64,000 nt of DNA from Idiomarina baltica OS145 (GTDB lineage Bacteria > Pseudomonadota > Gammaproteobacteria > Enterobacterales > Alteromonadaceae), in contig NZ_CH672406.1 in assembly GCF_000152885.1 (NCBI RefSeq), positions 195,142-259,141 on the forward strand. Direction: 5' to 3'. Under the pieces are notes generated by a model that saw only the letters and a program-made list of their open reading frames with translations, did not search any database and had not been told where the DNA came from. Shown one piece after another: positions 1-8,059 of this stretch; within the stretch, counting starts at the first letter, position 1; every line of letters starts with the position of its first letter. The translations under genes were made by a program, and so were the position numbers.

Positions 1-865
1 GATCCGTAGGAAAGGACTCATCCAGTGCAGGTTTATCCTCTTGTGAGAGCGCTTGCGTAAACTCTTCAAAGCTACGTTCGGTCGGCTGTGCTTGAGAGAA
101 ATGCTCTGACAAGTCTTTGACCTTGACGTCTTCACCCTGCTTCCATTGTTGGTCGCAATATTCATAAGCCACCGCATTAAGCGATTGACGTTGCTCCGGT
201 GGCAGTTCTGCTTGCTTACCAAACTCTGTTACTGCATCCACCAAACGTTTAGTTTGCGACTTAGCATCGAGCCGTTCAGTACAGCCCAAGAAATCCAAGA
301 AGAAGTCAGATACCTTGCGTCCAGCGCGACCCTTAATAAAAGAAATATAACGTTGGCTCTCGGGATCGGTTTGCCATTCAGTCAGATCAATCCGCGCTGC
401 CAGTTGTACCTTACTAATGTCTAATTGTGATGACCGGTCAACAGCTAAGTTAGGGTTAATCGTCACGCCTACTTTTACTGGTAAAAACGCCACTAACAGA
501 TAATCAGTGCTCAAATGTTGATATCGCGTCACCAATAAAAAGCCCGCTTCAAGCATTTGATAGTTCTGCAGTTGCTCTAACAAGAGCTTAGCCGCCTGCT
601 GGCTCAACTCAACAAATTCTAGCTCTTGTGCTTGCCACTGTTTAAGTAGTACCGGGAAGTCACTGACTTCTTCCGCCTCGTCCGCCTCCGTCAAAAAGCT
701 AGCGTAGCCTTTAGCAGGTTTACTGGTATAAACCGTGGTCAGTTCCTCGAGTAACTCGTGCAGTTGCTCATCATCAGATAAAGGTTCTGGCGCGAGACGC
801 AAACCAATTTGGTCATCATGGCTGTAAAACTGGTGAATAATGCTATTTTCAATGGCCAGTTGCAT
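1..865 (-). CDS. yejK: Nucleoid-associated protein YejK (NdpA family), 3' end missing
   Basis: The ATG is at 865 on the minus strand and the frame stays open to the left edge, so about 288 N-terminal residues are present and the C-terminus is missing. It begins MQLAIENSIIHQF and continues with segments (ISFIKGRAGRKVSDFFLDFL, then TKRLVDAV) that I recognise from the YejK/NdpA 37-kDa nucleoid-associated protein family. These bind DNA non-specifically in the cytoplasm; their exact role is poorly known. The family is usually about 335 residues, so perhaps 45 residues are lost. It is divergent from the yejM homolog over a 70-bp gap, the same pairing as in Escherichia coli, which supports the call. 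Confidence 0.9.
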   Translation of the reverse strand, partial: MQLAIENSIIHQFYSHDDQIGLRLAPEPLSDDEQLHELLEELTTVYTSKPAKGYASFLTEADEAEEVSDFPVLLKQWQAQELEFVELSQQAAKLLLEQLQNYQMLEAGFLLVTRYQHLSTDYLLVAFLPVKVGVTINPNLAVDRSSQLDISKVQLAARIDLTEWQTDPESQRYISFIKGRAGRKVSDFFLDFLGCTERLDAKSQTKRLVDAVTEFGKQAELPPEQRQSLNAVAYEYCDQQWKQGEDVKVKDLSEHFSQAQPTERSFEEFTQALSQEDKPALDESFPTD

Positions 866-935
866 AACTAGGACTATCCTTGCAAAATCGCTGTGTTAGA
901 CTATTTGGCAGATTGTAGCACGGGATAGACACAGA

Positions 936-2567
936 ATGGGAAAGAACCAACGTCGCGATAAAATTGCACGACTGATTAGTTGGGGTCATTGGTTTACCTT
1001 CGCCAACATTATTTTGTGTCTTCTTATCGGCATTATCTATATTGATTCAACGCCGTCACCGACCACGTTCATCAGTACCGTTTATCTCATTGTGAACTGG
1101 ATTGGGCACTTTGCATTTCTGCCGTTCGTGTTCTTTATCATACTGATATTTCCGTTCTGCTTGCTTATTCCCTACTCCAAGGTATTACGCAGTATTGCGG
1201 CGCTCATTAGCTCCCTTGGCATCGTCGCACTTATCTTTGATGCACTGTTTTTCCGTCACTACGGCTATCATCTAAACGCCTATTCACTTGCACAAATGGC
1301 GAAAGATGCCGAGGCCGCATTTACCGGCGCAAGTTTTGTCATCATTTTAATGATCATGTTGGGCTTTCTTATTCTATTAGGCTTTGAACTGCTGCTCGCT
1401 AACTACACGTGGAAGCACCTTTCTGAACTCCAACATCGTCGCCTTGGCGCACCGGCCACCACGGTATTTGTATTGTGCTTTTTTGCTAGCCACAGTATTC
1501 ACGTTTGGGCGGATGCCGAGCTCTATGACCCGATAACACAGCAAGATGATACATTCCCGCTCTCGTACCCGACGACAGCGAAAACGCTGATGTCGAAGCA
1601 TGGCTTTATCGAAGTGGAAAATTATCAGGCGCAGCAACAAAAGCTGATGTCGGCAGAAAATATTCGCTTACGCTACCCGCACAATACGTTGCTGTGCTCA
1701 AAAACGTCGCAAACCCAGGGCATCACACTGGTTGTGTTTGATCGTTTGAATGCCGAACAAACACAACGTGTCGGTGAAGTAGCCAACGACAACGGCCTGA
1801 CTCAAGTGGATATTCAGTTACTGGCACACCCGAGTCGTGAAGGCGGGTTGTTCCAACTGCTTTATGGTCTCCCCGACTTTTATCAAGAGACCATCGAGAA
1901 TCAAAACATATCACCAGCTTACCTAAAACCATTAGCGGACTTTGGCATCGATGTGAGTTGGCATACATCGCCTAATTGGCCAAAAGAACTCGGGCTTACT
2001 CAGTTTAAAACCGACTGGAACGCAGAGCCGTTGAGTAGTTTTTATCCACGCAACGAGAATCAGGTCAACGTTGTGCTGCTGAGCCATGAGGATATCAACC
2101 GCTTACCCGCAATACTTGGAAGCTTAGGCCAACAACGTGTATTGCTCTCAAGCCTCGCACCCAGTAACACTGAGGGTCTGCTCGGACAGCAACAGTTTAA
2201 ACCTGAAAATATGCGTGTCACCCTGTGGGAAAAAGATTTCGAACTACCACAACAAAGTATCGGCGGATTAATGGATCTCATGCCAACCGCCCTATCTCGT
2301 GTTATGTCATGTGCTGGTGGCACTCAGAGCTTCAGCAATGGTGAAGACCTGATGAATGGCGGGGAGCGCTGGCCTCTCGTAGAAACCTACAGTCCGTATA
2401 TCGTTATTTATGACCAAGAATTGATTACCGTGCTCGATAACAACGGCCAGTATAATATCTATCGTCGCGATGACTTCAGCCGCCTCGACGGCGCCGAACC
2501 GACGGTTCCCGTGTTAATTGATGCACTCAAAGATCTCAAACGCTTCAGCGGCCGCGCTAGAGACTGA
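936..2567 (+). CDS. yejM: YejM/PbgA-like inner-membrane protein with degenerate sulfatase-like domain
   Basis: 543 residues. The first 160 residues hold about five hydrophobic helices (a DUF3413-type region) and the rest is a predicted periplasmic domain. YejM (PbgA/LapC) senses lipopolysaccharide in the inner membrane and restrains LpxC turnover in enterobacteria. Identity is supported by the N-terminal helices, the GGLFQLLYGLPDFYQ stretch that aligns by eye with the YejM GLFGLFYGLP region, and the setting between yejK and tRNA-Pro(GGG), as in E. coli. The protein is shorter than the usual roughly 585 residues. The segment where sulfatase relatives carry metal ligands reads GITLVVFDRLN rather than the usual VDALR-type motif, so catalysis looks excluded and the periplasmic domain has diverged. 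The role is inferred from the family only. Confidence 0.85.
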   Translation: MGKNQRRDKIARLISWGHWFTFANIILCLLIGIIYIDSTPSPTTFISTVYLIVNWIGHFAFLPFVFFIILIFPFCLLIPYSKVLRSIAALISSLGIVALIFDALFFRHYGYHLNAYSLAQMAKDAEAAFTGASFVIILMIMLGFLILLGFELLLANYTWKHLSELQHRRLGAPATTVFVLCFFASHSIHVWADAELYDPITQQDDTFPLSYPTTAKTLMSKHGFIEVENYQAQQQKLMSAENIRLRYPHNTLLCSKTSQTQGITLVVFDRLNAEQTQRVGEVANDNGLTQVDIQLLAHPSREGGLFQLLYGLPDFYQETIENQNISPAYLKPLADFGIDVSWHTSPNWPKELGLTQFKTDWNAEPLSSFYPRNENQVNVVLLSHEDINRLPAILGSLGQQRVLLSSLAPSNTEGLLGQQQFKPENMRVTLWEKDFELPQQSIGGLMDLMPTALSRVMSCAGGTQSFSNGEDLMNGGERWPLVETYSPYIVIYDQELITVLDNNGQYNIYRRDDFSRLDGAEPTVPVLIDALKDLKRFSGRARD

Positions 2568-2591
2568 TTAAAATAACAGCGAACAGACGCA

Positions 2592-2618
2592 CTAAGTGCA
2601 TTTGTGCCTTGCACTTAG
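2592..2618. other. Stem-loop between yejM and tRNA-Pro
   Basis: CTAAGTGCA (2592-2600) and TGCACTTAG (2610-2618) form a perfect 9-bp stem with a 9-nt loop, 25 nt after the yejM stop and 31 nt before the tRNA. No T-run follows on either strand, so it is not a classical intrinsic terminator. It may protect the yejM mRNA end or mark tRNA precursor processing; both are guesses. Confidence 0.5.
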
Positions 2619-2649
2619 CTCATAAATCAGTAACATAGCTGTCCTCGGT

Positions 2650-2726
2650 CGGCGTGTAGCGCAGCCTGGTAGCGCACTGTCATGGGGTGTCAGGGGTCGG
2701 AGGTTCAAATCCTCTCACGCCGACCA
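2650..2726 (+). tRNA. proL: tRNA-Pro (anticodon GGG)
   Basis: A 77-nt cloverleaf with encoded CCA. The acceptor arms CGGCGTG and CACGCCG pair perfectly, followed by discriminator A and CCA. The D arm is GCGCAGCCTGGTAGCGC, the anticodon loop CATGGGGTG gives anticodon GGG, and the T arm contains GGTTCAAATCC. It closely resembles E. coli proL, which also lies beside yejM. It decodes CCC/CCU proline codons. Confidence 0.97.
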
Positions 2727-2853
2727 ATTCTTCTCTTTTCCCTGCTTAATTACTCTATCAATTCCACATCAGGTAATTCAGAGCGAAACCACGCTGCTGC
2801 AACCTACTTTTTTTGATAAAATGCCGGCAAAATTTTTGCTAATGGATGTTCAA

Positions 2854-3499
2854 ATGTCTTCATGCTGCGGTGGCGGAGTCTCTAATACACAAGCGCAAAT
2901 GGATAGCGCACAGAAACGCTTACTATGGACCGTATTGGTGCTCAATGGTGTGATTTTCTCCGCTCACTCCCCGCGCGGGAGAAACCGCCGAGTCCAGCGG
3001 CTTAATTGCTGACTCATTGGATATGCTTGCCGATACGCTGGTTTATGCAGTGAGTTTGTATGCGGTGGGTAAGGCAATTAAATACAAAGCGAATGCGGCT
3101 ATTTTTAATGGCATATTACAAACAGCTCTCGCGTTGTTGGTGCTCGGCGATGTCGCACAGCGGTTGATTTGGGGCAGCGAACCCAATGCCAACATGATGC
3201 TATGGATAGCCGGCTTAGCATTACTGGTGAACGTTATTTGTTTTGCCCTGCTGTACAGCTCACGTAATGGCGATATCAACATTCGCGCCAGTTGGATTTG
3301 CTCGCGTAACGATATGCTCATGAATGCAGGTGTCATTCTTTCTGCATGGATGGTAAGCGTCATTAATAAAGCGTGGCCAGACTTGTTGATAGCAACAATC
3401 ATCGCGATCATTGTGCTACGTTCGGCGCTGAGGATTATCAAAGACGCTCATGCCGTCAAAGCGGGCGAAAAAACCGATATTTCGACGTGTTGTGGTTAA
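2854..3499 (+). pseudogene. CDF-type cation transporter interrupted by a frameshift
   Basis: Two frames together encode one cation-efflux-like membrane protein. Frame 1 starts at ATG 2854 (MSSCCGGG) and runs to a stop at 3010-3012, but its sense is lost after LNGVIF. Frame 2 picks up near 2975 as AGETAESSGLIADSLDML and continues through four or five hydrophobic helices to 3499, ending STCCG. The SGLIADSLDMLAD stretch is the TM2 metal-site signature of cation diffusion facilitators. The spacing between the two conserved halves is 16 nt where 15 is expected, so one extra base in the C-rich stretch 2969-2972 explains the break. It could be a true pseudogene, a sequencing error or, less likely, programmed frameshifting. 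Cysteine pairs at both ends suggest soft-metal or thiol sensing, but the substrate is unknown. Confidence 0.8.
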
Positions 3500-3511
3500 T
3501 AGCCTACGTTG

Positions 3512-3823
3512 TTAATACTTAGAGGCATCCTGCACGGCTTGTGGCAATAATGGCAGAGCATAGGTGCGATAAGCTCGGATGTTAAGCCATTTCGCCAAAC
3601 CAAGATAACTAATAATAATGACTGCGCTTATCACCGAGTGGTGCCAACTTGGTAAAATTAAAAGTGCCGCCACAACGGACAGCAAGGCGCACTGACGCAA
3701 TAGGAAGTTGCCCCTGCGATACAGTTTGGCGCGAAACTTAGCCACGGTAATGGCGCGGTGTGCGGTGCGGGGATTTACACCGTCTAATTCGGGTTGCTTA
3801 TACCAGCCTACGAAATCAATCAT
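3512..3823 (-). CDS. Small membrane protein of unknown function
   Basis: 103 residues, convergent with the broken cation transporter 12 bp away. The first 40 residues are polar and basic (YKQPELDGVNPRTAHRAITVAKFRAKLYRR). A long hydrophobic stretch at about 45-80 could make one or two membrane helices, followed by a short basic tail. I do not recognise the family. The coding call rests on length, amino-acid composition typical of a real protein and lack of a competing gene. No partner is evident from the neighbours, which are transcribed separately. Confidence 0.65.
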   Translation of the reverse strand: MIDFVGWYKQPELDGVNPRTAHRAITVAKFRAKLYRRGNFLLRQCALLSVVAALLILPSWHHSVISAVIIISYLGLAKWLNIRAYRTYALPLLPQAVQDASKY

Positions 3824-3945
3824 AACTCACTTAATATTGATTAATTTGTACACAGTATACCACAACTGACGCGCTCAGCTCTATTCGTATGATTTATGAC
3901 CGTTATATCATAAGGCCTTTAGGCTCGATTGCCGCGTTCGATTAT

Positions 3946-5589
3946 CTAGTAATCAATACGATCAGGCACCAAGATCTGCAGTGCATGCTTTTCAACCTTG
4001 ATATCTAACTCATCCGCTGAGTAAGGTTCTCCATCGACGACATAGTCTAAGCGCTCACCATCACAGCGTGCTAGGTGAATACGCTTTATTCGTGTGTGAT
4101 GGGTATTCATCCCCACTTGGTCTTCGGTAATGCTGGCGTACAATAGCTCGATTAGGCTTTTTACCGGTGAACTCTCACCCTGCTCTGAATCGAGCCACGT
4201 TACATCCAGTTTGCCATCGTCGATCACGGGCTCCCCATCCCCCTGCGCCAACAAGGTTGTCATTGGTGCCGCATTGGCAACAATTAAACTCGCTGTTTCC
4301 CACGTTTCGGTTTCACCGTCATCAATGGTTACATGCAACTGCAGTTGCTTATCTTCACTCAGTGCGCGCCATAAACCTTGAATATATGCTAACTGACCCA
4401 GCTTGTCTTTGGCGCTGCGATCTGCCTGCTCAATCATTTGCTGTTCGAAGCCTACGCCTGCACATAAAAGCATCAATTGCTCATTGACCCAGCCACAGTC
4501 GATTTGCCGACAGCGGCCCTCGATAATCGTTTCGCAAGCGACATCCACTGGGCTCAATTTACTACTGAGTCCCCACAGCACCTGGCTCAAGGAGTTTGCT
4601 GTGCCCATGGGTACGATCGCCATCTTACAGTCATCGCCGATGAGCGCACGTGCCACTTCAGTCAACGTACCATCACCGCCACACGCAATGACCAACTCAG
4701 CGCCCTGCTCAAGCGCCTCACGGGCACATTCGGTGCCGTTTTTATCTTCTTTCGTCTCAATGACTGTTAACTCGAAATACGGTGTGAGCGTATCCTTTAG
4801 CGGCTGCGCATATTCACTCCATTTACCGCCGCCGGATACCGGGTTCGCGACAATATACGCGCGCTTAATCATCAACTCTTGGTGTTCATCGATAAACTGT
4901 TGCAGTGCCTTCTTCTGTTGATGATTTAATCGCGCAACTTTACGCGCGCCTTGAATTTTCTTCATCACGTCATCGATGTTTTTCGTATTGCTGTGCGCCA
5001 GTAAGTAGGCGGCCGCCATAAACACCGAACGTCCACGCCCCAAGGCGCAATGAATTAATACATTGTGGCCTTGCCGTTGTTGCTCGTGGATCCACTGCAA
5101 GGCTTGATGAATTTGTTCGTGAGACGGCGCCAAATGGTCAAGGACCGGAACGTTTAAATAATTAACCTCGGCGCGTTCAGCCGACCAGTCAAGCGCATCA
5201 AATTCAGCTGTGACATCGAGTACCGCATTAATCGGCACGTCTTTAATGGCCTTCAGGTCGCCGCTGAATAAGCGTCTTCCTACATAGATTCCATCCGCGA
5301 CCTTTTGAAACACGGGTAAATCATCTTGCCGACGTGCGATGGCGTTATAAACGCGTACGCCAATCAGGAACGGGATTAATGACCAACGTATGTACCAAGG
5401 AATACGTCCGTTCGCTTTCTTACGAAACAAGCGGGCGGTATTCAACCAATAAGCAGAGGCGATTAGCGCTAAGGCGATACAGGTCCAGCCGAAGGCAATT
5501 TTTAATGGCCAGGTGGGGAGTATATAGGTCAGTAATAGCGCGACGAGCGCGCCACATAAATAATAATAAGGTATCGCCTTTGAGCCCAT
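3946..5589 (-). CDS. Dual-specificity phosphatase fused to diacylglycerol/lipid kinase
   Basis: 547 residues with three parts. Residues 5-80 contain two or three hydrophobic segments, so the protein is probably anchored in the inner membrane. Residues about 95-235 form a dual-specificity/tyrosine phosphatase domain with the P-loop HCALGRGRS (catalytic Cys181 and Arg187, the CX5R motif) and a likely general acid Asp151 in PVLDHLAP. Residues about 243-547 form a diacylglycerol-kinase/LCB5-type catalytic domain with NPVSGGGKW and the nucleotide loop GGDGTLTEVARAL at 304-316. The kinase half would phosphorylate a lipid such as diacylglycerol or a sphingoid-like base; the phosphatase half might act on a phospholipid headgroup or phosphoprotein. 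Substrates are inference. The gene lies 7 bp downstream of the amidino hydrolase gene and may be co-transcribed with it. Confidence 0.85.
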   Translation of the reverse strand: MGSKAIPYYYLCGALVALLLTYILPTWPLKIAFGWTCIALALIASAYWLNTARLFRKKANGRIPWYIRWSLIPFLIGVRVYNAIARRQDDLPVFQKVADGIYVGRRLFSGDLKAIKDVPINAVLDVTAEFDALDWSAERAEVNYLNVPVLDHLAPSHEQIHQALQWIHEQQRQGHNVLIHCALGRGRSVFMAAAYLLAHSNTKNIDDVMKKIQGARKVARLNHQQKKALQQFIDEHQELMIKRAYIVANPVSGGGKWSEYAQPLKDTLTPYFELTVIETKEDKNGTECAREALEQGAELVIACGGDGTLTEVARALIGDDCKMAIVPMGTANSLSQVLWGLSSKLSPVDVACETIIEGRCRQIDCGWVNEQLMLLCAGVGFEQQMIEQADRSAKDKLGQLAYIQGLWRALSEDKQLQLHVTIDDGETETWETASLIVANAAPMTTLLAQGDGEPVIDDGKLDVTWLDSEQGESSPVKSLIELLYASITEDQVGMNTHHTRIKRIHLARCDGERLDYVVDGEPYSADELDIKVEKHALQILVPDRIDY

Positions 5590-5596
5590 AAGTATC

Positions 5597-6508
5597 CTAT
5601 CTTGGTTGCCATTGTAGTTGCGCTATCATGCAGCGCGCGGAGCCTCCGCCCTGCTCTATCGTTGGCAGGTTGCATATTAGCATACGCGCTTTTTGCTCAA
5701 TTTGATCCCTTTGTTGCCGGGTTAATGCCTTTGCCGCCGTTTGTGATAACACTAATATAGGACCCTCTCGCCCCATGAGCTCCAATGCATTACCAGCAAA
5801 CGACTCTATTTGTGAGCCCGTGAGTTCAATCACACATCGATCGCCATACGCTAGGCGCTGTGCCAAGTCATTACGATAAGCCGGTGCGACCAGTTCCGGC
5901 GCATACATGGCGATATGCTCACCCACATTCATGAGCACATTGGTGTGGTAAATAGGTACGCCCTCGCGGTCATGCGCGTCAATCACCACAGGATTACAAT
6001 CGATGTGCTTACTTAGCTCTGCTAACACGACATCGCTCATTCGCTGCGAACGCACCGCGTAAACATCCTGACTCAGAGGATCAAACACCAGCGCGCCGGT
6101 TCCTTCAAGACTTAACCCTTGCGACTCAAAGCCGGCCAGATCAACGGTACGGGTGATCACGTAGTCCTGTTCTAAGCTTTCAATAATGTCGACACGTCGC
6201 TCTAACCGGCGGTTAGCGCAGTGCATGGGGTACAAAACGAGTGTGCCATCTGCATGACTGGTAAACCAATTGTTGGGAAACACCGAGTCCGGTGTGTCGG
6301 TCGTGGTATCGTCAAAAACCTCAACACGAACCCCTTGCTGATTCAGCTGCGCCACCATGGCATCGAACTCTTCACGTGCATAGCGACTCACCGCGGCTTC
6401 GACACGCGCATCATCGAGCTGCTGAAAACGATTATCTGCCGCGGTTTGCTCATTACTGCGAAAATGATGTGGGCGCACCATGGCCACTCGACTGCATAAT
6501 TGACTCAC
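5597..6508 (-). CDS. ctlX: Amidinotransferase/arginine-deiminase-like hydrolase (CtlX type)
   Basis: 303 residues of the pentein (amidino-modifying) fold. Visible landmarks are VRPHHFRSNEQTAADNRFQ near the N-terminus, DSVFPNNWFTSH (substrate-binding Asp/Asn region, about residues 73-84), LEGTGALVFD (Glu), YHTNVLMNVGEH (catalytic His) and GGGSARCMIAQ with the C-terminal catalytic Cys. This pattern matches the CtlX group named for citrulline utilisation, hydrolysing a ureido or guanidino group in the cytoplasm. The exact substrate cannot be read from the sequence. It is the first gene of a probable two-gene unit with the phosphatase/lipid-kinase fusion; no arginine-pathway genes flank it. Confidence 0.85.
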   Translation of the reverse strand: MSQLCSRVAMVRPHHFRSNEQTAADNRFQQLDDARVEAAVSRYAREEFDAMVAQLNQQGVRVEVFDDTTTDTPDSVFPNNWFTSHADGTLVLYPMHCANRRLERRVDIIESLEQDYVITRTVDLAGFESQGLSLEGTGALVFDPLSQDVYAVRSQRMSDVVLAELSKHIDCNPVVIDAHDREGVPIYHTNVLMNVGEHIAMYAPELVAPAYRNDLAQRLAYGDRCVIELTGSQIESFAGNALELMGREGPILVLSQTAAKALTRQQRDQIEQKARMLICNLPTIEQGGGSARCMIAQLQWQPR

Positions 6509-6676
6509 TACGTTAACTTCCTTTTCATCAAAAACAGCAAGCCGCTATTCTACGGGTGTTGGTTAAGTTTGCGCAATGCGAGTAACTCAGGCTTACACAC
6601 GATGTCGGCTATATCTCCGTGTCAGTCACTTAAACTAAGCTACACTATGCAAAAAAAGTAAATAAGGCGAAACACT

Positions 6677-8059
6677 GTGAGTGAACTATCCATCGAGTGG
6701 CCAATCCATTTAACACATTTAGGTGGTACTTGGCAGGTAACAGGCTCCTGCCACCTATGGCATTTAAACGCTCAACAAACGGTGATGATCGACTGCGGTG
6801 CGTTTCAGGGTATCACGCAAGAGGATGACTTAACGCCGTATGTCGATGTCGATAGTTTGGCGGCTGTGTTTATTACTCATGCACACCTCGATCATGTCGG
6901 CCGGTTACCGCAGTTGCTCGCGCTGGGTTATCGTGGCCCGATTTACTGTACGGCCGCCACACTTGCATTAATGCAATTGGTACTGGGCGACTCTCTGCAA
7001 CTCGCGGGCATCCGCGACGAAAGCGCTCTCACGGCATTTAACACATTGCTCGCGCGCCATGTGGTTCTTTGTGAATATGGTCAAACGGTGGATGTACTAC
7101 CCTCACTTAGCGTCACGTTCGAGGAGGCAGGCCACATACTGGGGTCATCTTATCTCTGTTTTGATATTAAGTCGTTGCATAAACGTGTTGTGTTTTCCGG
7201 CGACTTAGGCTGCCGTAACTCACCGCTAATCAACGACCCAACACCGCTTAAACGCGCTGACTTACTTGTTTTAGAGAGTACTTACGGGGATCGCTCGCAT
7301 GGTGACCGCAGTCAACGAACGCAACAACTCGAATCGATTATAAAACGTGCTGTTGTCGATGGCGGCGCCATCTTAATTCCTGCATTTAGCATTGGCCGCA
7401 CGCAAGAGCTGCTCTATGAGTTTGAACAAATTTGGCACCAACACGCGTGTTCAAAGGACACCGATTTTCCCGAGATTGTTATCGATTCGCCAATGGCGAA
7501 CAAAGTGACTGACATCTACCAACATCATGAAGCGCTATGGGATGCAACCAGCCGGTCTCGCCAAGCTCATGGACGACATCCGTTAGACTTTAGCCACGCG
7601 CATCCAGTGGATGAGCATAGCTTGCATCTCGCTTTGGTTAATCGTCTCAAATCAACGGCTGAGCCGGTCATTGTCATTGCAGGCTCAGGGATGTGTACCG
7701 GAGGACGCATTATTAACTATCTTGATGCGCTGATAGAAGATCCTCGCACGGATTTATTGTTTGTGGGTTACCAAGCGCAAGGGACGCTGGGTGAGCAGAT
7801 TCAACGAGCGGCTACGGGTGATGTAGTGACGATTAACCAGCAAAAAAGAAAAGTAAATGCTCAGGTATATTCGCTAACCGGCTACTCCGCCCATGCTGAT
7901 CAAGACGAATTACTCGCTTTTATTGGCAATGCTGAATTTCCCGTCCAAGCCGTTCGCTTGGTACACGGTTCTGCGCCAGCACAACATACCTTGGCTGAAA
8001 AAATACGTCAGCAGTTTAGCATTCCGGTAACGACAACTGTTGCGACGGAGAAACCATAA
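6677..8059 (+). CDS. Metallo-beta-lactamase/beta-CASP RNase-like protein
   Basis: 460 residues starting at GTG 6677. The metallo-beta-lactamase core has the zinc motif THAHLDHVGRLPQL (about residues 70-83), a second histidine in AGHILGSSYL and the aspartate of FSGDLGCRN. The beta-CASP part shows LVLESTYGDR (motif A), a central histidine region and YSAHADQDELLAF (motif C), then a short RMMBL tail. Such proteins (CPSF73-like) cleave or trim RNA; some bacterial members have no tested substrate. It is monocistronic on the plus strand and its last 44 bp overlap the 3' end of the Fic-like gene on the other strand. Confidence 0.9.
   Translation: MSELSIEWPIHLTHLGGTWQVTGSCHLWHLNAQQTVMIDCGAFQGITQEDDLTPYVDVDSLAAVFITHAHLDHVGRLPQLLALGYRGPIYCTAATLALMQLVLGDSLQLAGIRDESALTAFNTLLARHVVLCEYGQTVDVLPSLSVTFEEAGHILGSSYLCFDIKSLHKRVVFSGDLGCRNSPLINDPTPLKRADLLVLESTYGDRSHGDRSQRTQQLESIIKRAVVDGGAILIPAFSIGRTQELLYEFEQIWHQHACSKDTDFPEIVIDSPMANKVTDIYQHHEALWDATSRSRQAHGRHPLDFSHAHPVDEHSLHLALVNRLKSTAEPVIVIAGSGMCTGGRIINYLDALIEDPRTDLLFVGYQAQGTLGEQIQRAATGDVVTINQQKRKVNAQVYSLTGYSAHADQDELLAFIGNAEFPVQAVRLVHGSAPAQHTLAEKIRQQFSIPVTTTVATEKP

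Noticed and set aside
146-424. Plus-strand open frame of 92 codons at the left edge
   Set aside because: It is antisense to yejK, whose protein sequence is clearly recognisable; the plus-strand product has no family features.
2821-2853. Upstream start (ATG 2821) for the cation transporter
   Set aside because: Family-like sequence begins at MSSCCGGG (2854); the extra eleven residues are not conserved-looking.
4130-4921. Several plus-strand frames over 80 codons
   Set aside because: All lie antisense to the lipid-kinase half of the fusion protein and have Ser/His-rich shadow composition.
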